Below are positions 11,780 to 21,355 of a stretch of 64,000 bases of DNA, piece by piece. How positions within the stretch are numbered: position 1 is the stretch's first letter; each line of letters starts with the position of its first letter. Made by a program: the position numbers and the translations under genes. The notes beneath the pieces were generated by a model that was given only the letters and a program-made list of their open reading frames with translations, made no database searches and was not told the origin of the DNA. Origin of the DNA: Echinometra lucunter (taxonomy: Eukaryota > Echinodermata > Echinoidea > Camarodonta > Echinometridae); contig CM057153.1 in the NCBI GenBank assembly GCA_029962745.1, positions 13,591,241 to 13,655,240 of the forward strand. The letters are read 5' to 3'.

Positions 11780-11905
11780 AATTCAATTCAATTTATTTAC
11801 CACTTGTGGGACGGAACACCCTATCAGCATATGCTGTTTTTCGTAGGGGTCCTAGTGTGATATCAAATAAAACCATTTCAATTCAGTTCAATTCAATTCA
11901 ATATT
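11780..11905 (+). mobile_element. LINE-like 3' end with (AATTC)n tail
   Basis: AATTCAATTCAATTTATTT, then a GGGACGGAACACC block, TCAAATAAAA and a second (CAATT)n run. The arrangement (stem-forming block, polyadenylation-like AATAAA, pentanucleotide tail) resembles 3' ends of CR1/L2-type non-LTR elements. No reverse transcriptase frame is present here. Confidence 0.4.
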
Positions 11906-12341
11906 TCAAACAACCTAATGATTTTTAAACAACTGTTTTGAGAGTGTACATCATCTTTGAAACGATCTTCATGGACTTCACTAAAACTTTCTAGACTGTC
12001 CTTAACAGTGTTGTAGTCTAGAACTCAAGGTCCAAGATAAACCTAGAAACTTTTTGTTGTTGTTTGTTTGGTTGCCATGGTTTTTAGTCGGGTCTCGAGA
12101 TCGAGGTATCGAGCAGTTTTGAAGTGAAATTATTCCCATTTGGTTACTTAGCATGGAATACAAATTTTCTTATGTTTTTGTTGTTGTTGTTGCTGTTGTT
12201 GTTGTTTGGTTGGTTGGTTTTTAGTCGGGTCTCGAGCAGTTTTCACCTCTCGCCCTTGGGTTTCGAGATCGAGAGCTTGAGCCTCCAAGACCGAGAATCC
12301 GAGATCTGGATTGAGATCGAGACCGAGACGTCTTTCCTGTG
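11906..12341. other. Non-coding stretch with repeated GTCGGGTCTCGAG
   Basis: No gene seen. GTCGGGTCTCGAG occurs at about 12088 and 12221, flanking a (TTG)n tract near 12176-12205. The (GAGATCGAGA)-like words at 12255-12330 look like simple-sequence expansion. Confidence 0.5.
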
Positions 12342-14028
12342 CAGTGGCGTATCTAGGGAGGTGGGGCAAGGGGGGCAAGTGCCCCGGGCGGCACTCTGAG
12401 GGGGCGCAAAAAACGCAAAAGAGAAAAAAAGGAAAATTAGGAAAAATAATATATTTTGAAGGATTTTGCACCCTATTCGCAGGGTATATGCATCAGAAAT
12501 AGAATTTTTTAGGGTTTAAAGTGCAAAAAAATTATATAGTTCGGTTACTTTGCTCCCTCGCATTATCATTTCCTCTCAGAATCTCATGATTTCGCGCCCT
12601 TATAATGGTTCTTAAACAAGGTTTTAAAAAGAGGTTCAGAATTTTTAAAATAGTGATGCAATTGTCGTTTTGCTCGCTGTCATGTAGGTTTTATCTGCAT
12701 CTTGCTAAATAATGCCCCCCCCCCCCGTGTTGCTTAATACAGCATTTGCAAACATTTGAAAGAAATCTAACATCAGATAAGGGGGGACACTTTAGAAGGG
12801 GTGCAAAAGACGCAAGGGAAAAAGATAAAGGAGAACATGAAGAAAAACCATAATGCACTCCCTTCCCCATCCCCAGGGTAAATGCACCAGATTTTTGAGG
12901 GTTTAAAATGTTATGAAATGCCACATTTTGCTAGTTCTCGGTCACTTTGCTCCACCGGCGTAAATCCACTTTGAGGGGTGGGGGGATGATCGACTTTTTT
13001 CTGTCGAACTCACACTTAAGTATAAACACACGCCCTCACCCACCTACACAGACCCCCTTACACACATTTTAATTTTTATCTTGCGAGCAAGCGAAGCGAA
13101 CGAGCCAAAAATTACCACTTCTCTGGTTTTCAAGCGCATTTTCAAATAGAAATTCTTAAATAATGATGAGCGACAGAAACCCCCCCCCCACACACACACT
13201 TTTCTGGTTTTCAATCGCATTTTCAAATGAAAATTTGAAAATCTGATGAGCGAGCGAAGCGAGCGAGACAAAAATAACCGCTTTTCTGGTTTTCAATCGC
13301 ATTTTCAAATAGAAATTCTAAAATATGATGGTTGTATAGGACAGATTATCAAAAATTATATTTAAAGATTAATTCAAAATCATTTCTTCCTTAAAAAGTG
13401 TGGGGGGATATTTGTACACGCCATCCCCCCTCTCAAAAAAGTGTGGGGGGTTATATCCCCCATCCCCCTCCCCACGATTTACGCCAAGGCTTTGCTCCCT
13501 CGCATGAATATATTTCCTTTCAGGATATCACCTGCTATTCTAAATAGCCTTTTTAAGGGGGTTCAGAATTTGAAAAATAATGGTGCAGTTGTCGTTACTT
13601 TACTCGCTATCATAAGTTCCATCTGCTTCTCGCTGAGTACTGAACCCCCAGTATAATACGGCATTTGAAAAGGTTAAACATTTGAAAAAAAAAAAATCTA
13701 AATTTTTGTCGCCTTGCTATTAAAATTTGGCCTCGACTATTTCTCGAGGGTTTTACTCCCAATTTTAAAACTAAGAAAATAGAAAACTGTAATTTCGATC
13801 TTCTCTACCTTCAGTTTCGGTTGTCAATTGCCAGATAAACTTTCCTAGGTAAAATGCGCACGAAATTGTGTTTTTACGGATTTTCTTTGTTTTTAATTCA
13901 CCGCCTGGTCGCTTCGCTCCCTCGCTTGTACCATAATGCACATACGTTTGGGCGCTCTGGGGAGGGGGGGGGGGGGGACGGAACTTCACTATTTGTCCCG
14001 GGGGCCATAATGCCAAGATACGCCACTG
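12342..14028. mobile_element. Non-autonomous hAT element (1,687 bp)
   Basis: Starts CAGTGGCGTATCTAGG and ends AGATACGCCACTG, a 13-bp terminal inverted repeat. The flanks are a perfect 8-bp direct duplication TTCCTGTG at 12334-12341 and 14029-14036. An 8-bp TSD with CAGTG termini is the signature of the hAT superfamily. No transposase is encoded. The interior contains two copies of a segment of about 230 bp (12540-12770, and 12935-12952 continued at 13490-13715), the second of which is split by another insertion. Confidence 0.9.
12953..13489. mobile_element. Nested hAT-like element, family B, copy 1 (537 bp)
   Basis: Ends CACCGGCGTAAATC and GATTTACGCCAAGG form a 14-bp imperfect TIR. The 8-bp TSD CTTTGCTC is at 12945-12952 and 13490-13497. 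The host element's other internal copy reads ACTTTGCTCCCTCGCAT without interruption, giving an empty site. The interior has duplicated TTCTGGTTTTCAATCGCATTT blocks and GAGCGAAGCGA palindromic runs. Confidence 0.92.
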
Positions 14029-14180
14029 TTCCTGTGGTCATCATTTTTAAAAAGGTAAAAAGAAAGAGAAAGAAATAAAGAAAATAAAATCTGTTTGTAC
14101 TTGGTGGATTGATATTTTCATATATGTACAGGCGCAGTAAGTGATCTGAAATCCCTTTCTTGACCCTAGTTTAACCCACT

Positions 14181-14377
14181 TGTCATTTCGATTATAGCAA
14201 GGCCACATTTTTCCTAGGCACATAATCCCGGTGAACTATTACGTGTTGGGCGTCCATACATGACAGCAGCTATGTTCACACGACTGTCCTTCAACTCAAC
14301 GTTTGACAGGTTTCTAAATCTTGTATCTCGATAGTTTCATATCCACAAGCGAGCAGTGCATGGGTAATCTCGCCATT
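14181..14377. repeat. 197-bp tandem duplication, copy 1
   Basis: Begins TGTCATTTCGATTATAGC. The next copy follows immediately at an offset of 197 bp with only about three to six differences, so the duplication is young or homogenised. Confidence 0.93.
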
Positions 14378-14570
14378 TGTCATTTCGATTATAGCAAGGC
14401 CACATTTTTCCTAGGCACATAATCCCGGTGAACTATTACGTGTTGGGCGTCCATACATGACAGTAGCTATGTTCACACGACAGTCCTTCAACTCAACGTT
14501 TGACAGGTTTCTAAATCTTGTATCTCGATAGTTTCATATCCACAAGGAGCAGTGCATGGGTAATCTTAAT
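14378..14570. repeat. 197-bp tandem duplication, copy 2
   Basis: Near-identical to 14181-14377. Differences include AGCAGC to AGTAGC, ACTGTCC to ACAGTCC and AAGCGAG to AAGGAG. Confidence 0.93.
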
Positions 14571-14679
14571 TCTTGATCATACGTGATGTTAGTGTTTTCC
14601 ACTGCAACATAGCTTGCGTCTTTGATACGAGGGGGGGGGGGGGGGGGGCACGTTAACACACAACACAGGCTTCAATCAT

Positions 14680-14765
14680 CCGCCCGGGGTGGACTCAAAC
14701 CCACGATCTTTAGTTCGACGGGCAGATGCTTTGAGCGTACTCTCCTCCATTTCGAGTGACAAGGA
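14680..14765 (-). repeat. tRNA-like fragment (SINE or tRNA pseudogene)
   Basis: On the minus strand a T-arm-like GTGGGTTTGAGTCCACC follows an anticodon-arm-like GCCCGTCGAACTAAAGATC. The D arm is not intact and the cloverleaf does not close, so it is not called as a functional tRNA. Confidence 0.35.
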
Positions 14766-15114
14766 TTTTCAAACTATTGCGATGGGGCGCAGAATACCTG
14801 GCTAATAGTTTCGTAACGGTAAGACTTGTTTCCCTCCTGTGTGAACCTTCATCAGTTTTAAAGGGTCGTTGTTTAAAACTAATGTTTGGCTAAGGTAAAG
14901 TTTAAAAACTACGACGGCCCGTGTGCAAATGGCTCATGAAAACAGAGAAATATACACGTGCAAACATCCCGAAGGACTCTAAAATTAACCCGCTTGAATT
15001 CCTCTTACATAATCATTACAGTACAGTAAGATAAAGAGGTGGATAGAAATTTAAAGAAATGAATAAGTGTGTAAAGGTCAGGGTGAATTTGCAAACATTG
15101 TTTTATTGGGTGAT

Positions 15115-15504
15115 GTTCGTTATTCCGAAGGTTCGTTATTCCGAAGGTTCGAATACTCCGAAGGTTCGTTATTACGAAGGTTCGCAATTCCGAAGGTTCG
15201 TTGTTCCGAAGGTTCGTTATTTCGAAAATGAAATAAGGTTCGTTATTCCGAAGGTTCGTTAGTCCGAAAATGAAATAAGGCTCGTTATTCCGAAGGTTCG
15301 TTAATCCGCAAATGAAATAAGGTTCGTTAGTCCGAAAATGAAATAAGGTTCGTTAGTCCGAAAAATTAAATTAGGTTCGTTAATCCGAAAATGAAATAAG
15401 GTTCGTTAGTCCGAAAATGAAATAAGGTTCGTTATTCCGAAAATGAAATGAGGTTCGTTATTCCGAAAATGAAATAAGGTTCGTTATTCCGAAAATGAAA
15501 TAAA
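15115..15504 (+). repeat. Minisatellite array, GGTTCGTTATTCCGAA units
   Basis: About 18 units. Roughly eight are 16-17 bp (GTTCGTTATTCCGAAG), mostly at the left. About ten are 26 bp (GTTCGTTAGTCCGAAAATGA and so on), at the right. The frame through it is repeat-derived. Confidence 0.95.
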
Positions 15505-15759
15505 CTTCTTAAGTAACAAATACGGTGTTTTAATTTTAAAAATAATAGGATATTACGCAATAAAAATATTGGTATAGTCTCAGCGGAGGATGATACATTT
15601 GTATATTTTTCGGCAGAGCATATGTTGCATCAAAAAGTGGCGTAGATCAAGAATTTTGATTTTGATTTTATCTGAGCAATAATTGCCGCCTGAGCGAATG
15701 GATTTAGAGTGCTGGGGGCTGTTTGTGGGTCATCCGTAACTTACCTCCAGGCAAGAGGG
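15505..15759. other. Unique spacer inside the mirrored arrays
   Basis: No gene or element end recognised. Confidence 0.5.
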
Positions 15760-15804
15760 ATTTTTATGCCTCCGCCCACCGTAGGTGGTTGCCGGAGGCA
15801 TTAT

Positions 15805-15847
15805 GTTTTCGGGTCGTCCGTCCGTCCGTCCGTCCGTCCGTCCGTCC
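15805..15847. repeat. (GTCC)n microsatellite
   Basis: Seven or so GTCC repeats between the left hairpin and the tandem core of the Helitron-like element. Confidence 0.9.
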
Positions 15848-15851
15848 CGTT

Positions 15852-16745
15852 TTCGTTCTCGCGATAACTTAAGAACCGTTTGACGGATCAACTTCAAACT
15901 TGGCTCGTGTATGCATATGGGAGGGACAATGATCTGATTAGATTTTGGAGTCTCAAGGTCAAAGGTCAAGGTCATAGAGCTAATAATACACATAAAAATG
16001 GCTCGTTCTCGCGATAACTTAAGAACCATTTGACAGATTGGCTTCAAACTTGGCTCACGTATGCACATGGAAGGGACAATGATCTGATTAGATTTTGGGG
16101 TCACAAGGTCAAAGGTCAGAGGTCATAGAGGTCATTATGTACATAGAAATGGTTCGTTTTCAGCATAACTCAACAACCATTTGACCGATCAACCTCATAC
16201 TTGGCACAGGTATGCATATGGGAGGGACAATTATCTGATTAGATTTTGGAGTCTCAAGGTCAAAGGTCAAGGTCATAGAGGTAATAATACACTTAAAAAT
16301 GGCTCGTTCTCGCGACAACTTAAGAACCAGTTGACAGATTGGCTTCAAACTTGGCTCATGTATGCACATGGAAGGGACAATGATCTGATTAGATTTTGGG
16401 GTCACAAGGTCAAAGGTCCAAGGTCATAGAGGTCATTATGTACATATAAATGGTTCGTTTTCACCATAACTCAACAACCATTTGACCGATCAACCTCAAA
16501 CGTGGCACAGGTATGCATATGGAAGGGACAATGATCTGATTAGATTTTGGGGTCTCAAGGTCAAAGGTCAAAGGTCATAGAGGTCATTATGTACATAGAA
16601 ATGGTTCGTTCTTGTGATAACTCAGTAACCATTTGACGGTTGAACAAACTTGGCTCATGTATGCATATGGAAAGGGCAATACTCTCATTAGATTTGGGGG
16701 TCACAAGGTCAAAGGTCAAGGTCAAAGATGTCATTGTATAAATGA
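15852..16745 (+). repeat. Six tandem repeats of about 150 bp
   Basis: Unit starts lie near 15852, 16002, 16152, 16301, 16451 and 16602. Each contains a CGTTCTCGCGATAACTTAAG-like head, a TATGCATATGGRAGGGACAAT middle and an AAGGTCAAAGGTCA tail. Units 2 and 4 resemble each other, as do 3 and 5, with an offset of 299 bp, so amplification went through a dimer. Frames within it on both strands are repeat-derived. Confidence 0.93.
15956..15974 (+). promoter_or_regulatory. AGGTCA direct repeats (DR1 plus DR0)
   Basis: AGGTCAAAGGTCAAGGTCA: two AGGTCA half-sites spaced by one A, then a third with no spacer. This matches the consensus of DR1-binding nuclear receptors (RXR heterodimers, HNF4, COUP-TF). 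Near-identical sites recur at about 16106, 16256, 16405, 16555 and 16706, one per repeat unit. Sequence match only; activity is not shown. Confidence 0.5.
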
Positions 16746-17200
16746 AAATAAAGCAACATGAAGTGCCATTTATTTCTGATCTGGTAATGGCGGAGGGGTA
16801 AAAAGTTCGACCACGCGTGGTCGAAGATTCATCTAGTTTTTTTTGGGGGGGGGGGTGACGGGGTGCGGTTTATTCTGGGTTTTTTCGAGGGGGTTCATTA
16901 TTTATTTTAACAGCTTCTGCTGCTAATAATAATGATAATAACGACAACATTGATGATATCAGTAATAATAACGATGATAAAACAAAATTATAAATATGAA
17001 TAAGAATGATAATGATGGTAGTAATGGTGATAATACTATTAATCATGGTAAAAAATTATAAAAGCAATTATAATTATTGTTTTTATTTCATTATCATTAT
17101 CATTATCATTATCATGTGGGATTTGAAGAGGTATTGTATTCCAGTTCGTTTCCCCGGAAATGCACTGTGTCCGGGTGTGTGTGTTGTGTGTGCCGTGGAG

Positions 17201-17380
17201 GTGCCGTGGTCGAGTGGTCTAAGGCGCTTGACTGGAGACGCGAAAGTCGGGGCTTCGATTCCCGGCACAGCACTTATGCCCTTGAGCAAGGCATTTCACC
17301 TACATTGCTCTTTTATCGTATACATTAAATAAATTAAAATGCTACAGGCATTATTGATACCAACGTGTGCACGTGTTAAA
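17201..17380 (+). mobile_element. tRNA-derived SINE, family A, copy 1
   Basis: The head has a pol III box A (TGGTCGAGTGG, 17207-17217) and box B (GGCTTCGATTCC, 17251-17262) in Leu/Ser-tRNA style. The body is TATGCCCTTGAGCAAGGC followed by CTACATTGCTCTTTTATCG. The tail includes GATACCAACGTGTGCACG. The body word resembles a conserved central domain of animal SINEs. The cloverleaf is imperfect and fused to a body, so this is a SINE, not a tRNA gene. Confidence 0.85.
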
Positions 17381-17401
17381 AAAAATGTGTATGTGTATGT
17401 A

Positions 17402-17575
17402 GAGGTGTCGTATGGTTTAAGGCGCTTGACTGTAGACGCGAAGGTCCGGGGTTCGAACCCAGGCACGGCACTTATGCCCTTGAACAAGGCATTTCATCTA
17501 CATTGCTGTTTTATCGTATTTCATATAAAGTGATGTGCTATATGCATATTGATACCAAAGTGTGCATATTTTGTT
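17402..17575 (+). mobile_element. tRNA-derived SINE, family A, copy 2
   Basis: Same head-body-tail order, with box B intact (GGGTTCGAACCC) but about nine bases of box A missing (GTCGTATGGTTTAAGG). The copies lie head to tail about 200 bp apart. Confidence 0.85.
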
Positions 17576-18567
17576 ACAAAAAAAAAAATGTGTGTGCTGA
17601 GGCGATGGGGTTAGGTTTGTACATAGAACCCCTGAAATCCTTGTTTCAATGCATGCCAATCTCACCCCCCCCCCCCTTCCCAAGGAAAAAAATGAGCTCA
17701 TTTCGTTACAATGGTGAGGTACTAGGCAAAGCAATAATATTAATAGTTTTAGATAATTATAGCTATTCCATACATGATACTGACTCTTCGAGCCTTCGAC
17801 ATTAGCCTAGTCAGAGGGGGACGGGGGGGGGGGGGGGGGGGTATACATACATATAGAAGAGAAAAGTGACATTAATAAATAGTGAAAGTTATGCTTAACA
17901 ATGCTCCTCCAGATCCTAATTACTAACAGATGAATAAAAAGTAGTTGTAATAGAAAATAATACTACTACTCTCCATGAGAACCTGATTCACAAGCTTTGC
18001 TATTAAAGGTTCCCTCCACATACACAGCGAGCATTGTTTATTTTATACTTGCGAAATTAGTGTGTATATCCCCCCCCCCCCACGATAGCTAAGGATGGCT
18101 GTTCCCCCTCCCCCCATAAAAAAAGGGGATCGACGTCCCTGTTTGGGGTGTTAAACACTCCTTCTATTCTGGTCCAAACAAGCCCCCTCCGGCCCCCTCC
18201 GAGCGACATTTTTAAGGTTTACAAGTGGTAAACATCTAATCGAGAATGGATCTTCGAACATGGACAAAACAATGATAAAATGCATGAACCCCCCCACCCC
18301 CCCCCCCCCCCCCCCCCACCACCCCGACATCAGCAAACTGGCAAAGAGCGGTAAACATAACATCGATTCTTGCATGGATTCAGGATTGAAAATGAACTAG
18401 TCCCATAAGCCTAAGATCACCCCCTTTGAAAGAATCTTGCGTACGTATACGCCCCTGATCACGATAGATCAGCCCCTCCCCCCCCCCCCCATAACTATTG
18501 AACAGAAAGGGTGATTCTCCCAACGTCCGTCCCAGCCGGCTTTGCCGACTTCGCCGCAGATTACTGT
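17576..18567. other. Non-coding stretch rich in poly(C)/poly(G)
   Basis: No gene seen. Contains G19 at 17823-17841 and C21 at 18297-18317, plus several runs of 9-13. Frames through them are not credible. Confidence 0.6.
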
Positions 18568-19007
18568 ATTTTCGGACGAACGAACCTTATTTCATTTTCG
18601 GACTAACGAACTTTAAATCATTTTCGGACTAACGAACCTTATTTCATTTTCGGACTAACGAACTTTAAATCATTTTCGGACCAACGAACCTTATTTCATT
18701 TTCGGACTATCGAACCTTCGGAATAACGAACCTTATTTTATTTTCGGATAAACGAACCTTCGGAATAACGAACCTTATTTCATTTTCGGATTAACGAACC
18801 TTTGGAATAACGAACTTTATTTCATTTTCGGACTAACGAACTTTCGGACTAACGAACCTTCGGAATAACTCCACAAATGTTCGGATTAACGAACCCTTTT
18901 TCATTTTCGGACTAACGAACATCTAGGTATACGCAATTTGCGTGTTTCGGAATAACGAACCTTCGGAATAACAAACCTTCGGAATTACGAACCTTCGGAA
19001 TAACGAG
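18568..19007 (-). repeat. Minisatellite array, inverse of 15115-15504
   Basis: TTCGGACTAACGAACCTTAT-type units, the reverse complement of the left array. 26-mers predominate at the inner (left) end and 16-mers (CTTCGGAATAACGAAC) at the outer (right) end. Confidence 0.95.
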
Positions 19008-19026
19008 CTGTAACCGTTTTATTAGG

Positions 19027-19920
19027 CCTTCTGTTAAGCAGGCCTATATATGAGCTTTCATTAACCAACGTTGAGTATGCGATACACTAAGCACCATAAG
19101 GAGGCGCGGTCTGGGAAATGTGCTTTGAGATGACCCCCCCCCCCACCCACCCACCCTGGGGGGGGGGCACGTCTAGCTATTCTGATTGTAATTCTCTTTA
19201 CCTTTCAAATTTCTTTGAAAAATACATCAAACACAAGAAAAAAATATCCTCCTACATGTACCTTCAAAAACGCTCAGCAGTTCATGAAATATTTCACGCG
19301 AATCCGATATATATTTTTGTTTACTTTTAAGGATTGATTTCATGTTTACATGCCATCCATAAATCATTATTGTCCGTAGCATGTTTAAAGATAAACAATG
19401 TGAAACTCACACATGAGATAATAAAGAAATACATATACCGTGAGTCTGATCATTTGAAAATTGTCTCCATCCAGCTACGACCAAAATGTAATTTGTAATG
19501 TTTGTTTTCATATACAATATTCGAAGTTGGACTGTTTGTTAATTCTCATCATCAAACTGAAAATGAATGAATAATCAAGCAGAAAGAAATGTGCAATTCG
19601 AAATAAAATAGTACAAAATCAAGCAAACAAATAATAAAAAAATTTTCGAAAAAGAAAACAGCCATTTTGTCTTAAAAATGACCCCCACCATCACCAACAG
19701 ATGATAAAACATGTATCATACTCTTTCTATTTTACTTGATATATTATAACATTATATTCAGTCTTAAACAAAATTCCTTTCACCAATGGGAGAAGGCTGT
19801 GTAAATGATTAAAATATAAAAAGAAAATTGAGAATTCTTGTCTAGACGTTTGCAGAAGAAAACGTTTCTAATTTGAGACATGAAATATTGATCAAGGCCA
19901 CCACTATTTCCCCTTTCCCA
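19027..19920. other. Non-coding AT-rich stretch
   Basis: No gene recognised. C-run and G-run face each other at 19135-19168 (a possible hairpin). Confidence 0.5.
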
Positions 19921-20090
19921 TTTTTTTTCTCTCTCTCTCCCTCATCCCCACCATATCTCTCTCTTTCTCTCTTTCTCTTTCTCTCCATCTCTCTCTCTTT
20001 CTATCTCCCTCTCTGTCTCTTTTTATCTCCCTCTCTCATTCCTTCTTATACCTCTCCCTCCTTCTCTCCCCCTCCCTTCACTTTCACTTT
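19921..20090. repeat. (CT)n-rich polypyrimidine tract
   Basis: Interrupted CT/CTTT microsatellite. No coding value. Confidence 0.85.
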
Positions 20091-20400
20091 ATAAAATCAT
20101 TCTTCCTCTTATAAATCACGCCATTCCTGCCGCTGACAAAAAGAAAATGAAAAGAAAAAAAAAATCCGGGAAATGAGCGTCAAACTTAAAAGTGCCTTAA
20201 CCCAATTTTGCAGACAATCTGTACATTACTATGGCCCTCAGTCAAAAGGTTATGTCATGCAGGTTATGTAACATCTTCCTAGCACTTTATTGTGTTATGT
20301 TTTTCTCTCTCTTTTATCTGTCTTTCGCTTTCTCTCTTTCTCTTTTTCTGAGTTGATTTTGTAAGTTTTCAGTAACAATAGTCCAGAGGCTGCATGATCT

Positions 20401-20532
20401 GGGGAGCGTTTCATGAAAGGACTTGTCGGATGTTTTATCCGACAATTACCATAGTAACAATGCTTCTCAGCCAATCAAAATCAAGGAAAGATGTCAGATC
20501 TGACAACTTGTCAGACAACAAACGCTCCCCTG
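20401..20532. mobile_element. MITE, family 1, inverted copy
   Basis: GGGGAGCGTTTCATGAAAGG ... AACGCTCCCC. Same family as 6021-6184 in opposite orientation, sharing GATGTCAGATCTGACAACTT and TTCTCAGCCAATC. Confidence 0.88.
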
Positions 20533-20984
20533 GTGATAATCATACTTAACTATTTACTACAATCATGACAATACGGAAGATAATGCACCACAATGGTGTG
20601 AAAGGGGGGGGGGGGAAATAAATAGGTCACCGAAATCGTGCAATTTTCGTCTCATCAAAAGAAAATTCAATTCAATTTAATTCATTCAATTCAATTCAAG
20701 GAAGGTTTGTTCAGTCATGATTCGAAACACAGAGACTGAATTGTACATATTTAACAAAACTAAATACATCATCTATACAACAAGCAAAAGGGGGGGGGGG
20801 GGGGGGAAAGAAAGGGGGAAAAACAAGAAAACGGGCGTCAAACTTTGAAATTCCTCAACTCAATTTTTTGCAGACAGTCTGTGAATTAATATGGCCCTCA
20901 GTCAAAAGGAATTAACTTGTCCGAAGTCACTTAAGCTCAGGTTATGTAACATAAAATCAAATACTTATGTAAATTGTAAAAATA
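20533..20984. other. Non-coding stretch with G-runs and (AATTC)n
   Basis: Contains a G-run near 20604, an (AATTC)n stretch at about 20667-20699, and G17 at 20790-20806. The (AATTC)n piece may be a LINE tail. Words such as GCGTCAAACTT and ATATGGCCCTCAGTCAAAAGG also occur at about 20179-20250, so a short block is locally duplicated. Confidence 0.5.
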
Positions 20985-21115
20985 AAAGAAGTATAATTAT
21001 GTGATAATTATATAATCATATAATTATATAAATATGTAAAAATTATATAATTATGTGATAATCATACAATTATGTAATTATATAATTTTGTGATTAATTA
21101 TATAATTATGTGACA
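20985..21115. repeat. AT-rich minisatellite
   Basis: Variants of AATTATGTGATAATTATATAAT repeated in tandem, extremely AT-rich and hairpin-prone. Confidence 0.8.
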
Positions 21116-21147
21116 ATAATTGTGGGGGTGTCGTGGTGTAAAAAGGT

Positions 21148-21355
<208 letters not shown>

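Larger units (their letters stand above)
15760..16836 (+). mobile_element. Helitron-like element with tandem core repeats
   Basis: The 3' end carries a perfect 20-bp palindrome TTCGACCACGCGTGGTCGAA (16806-16825). Seven bases later comes CTAG followed by T, the Helitron-type terminus (hairpin plus CTRR, then T). The left side has a hairpin TGCCTCCG...CGGAGGCA at about 15767-15801. TTTTTATGCCTCCGCC is loosely mirrored by GGCGGAGGGGTAAAAA near the right end. The middle is a (GTCC)n tract and six 150-bp repeats. No Rep-helicase is encoded, so it is non-autonomous. From memory, the layout resembles bivalve pearl and related HINE elements. The exact 5' end is uncertain. Confidence 0.7.
15111..19016. 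mobile_element. Candidate TU-like foldback element (about 3.9 kb)
   Basis: Two arrays of the same 16/26-bp repeat lie in opposite orientation at the two ends. In both, the outermost units are the short 16-mers and the inner units are the 26-mers extended by AAAATGAAATAAG, so the organisation is mirrored. TTTTATTGGG (15101-15110) and TTTTATTAGG (19017-19026) flank the pair and could be a decayed target duplication. From memory, sea-urchin TU elements have inverted termini made of tandem repeats of about 15 bp. The interior holds other mobile elements and no transposase. Confidence 0.45.

Noticed and set aside
15115..15504. CRISPR-like regular array
   Set aside because: Units of 16 and 26 bp are contiguous with no unique spacers and the genome is eukaryotic; it is a minisatellite.
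15730..16429. Paired frames on both strands with repeated MTPKSNQIIVPSMC-type blocks
   Set aside because: They translate the 150-bp tandem units of the Helitron-like element; the repeat explains both strands.
17207..17275. Functional tRNA-Leu/Ser gene
   Set aside because: Boxes A and B are present, but the arms do not form a proper cloverleaf and the same head-body unit recurs three more times; it is a SINE.
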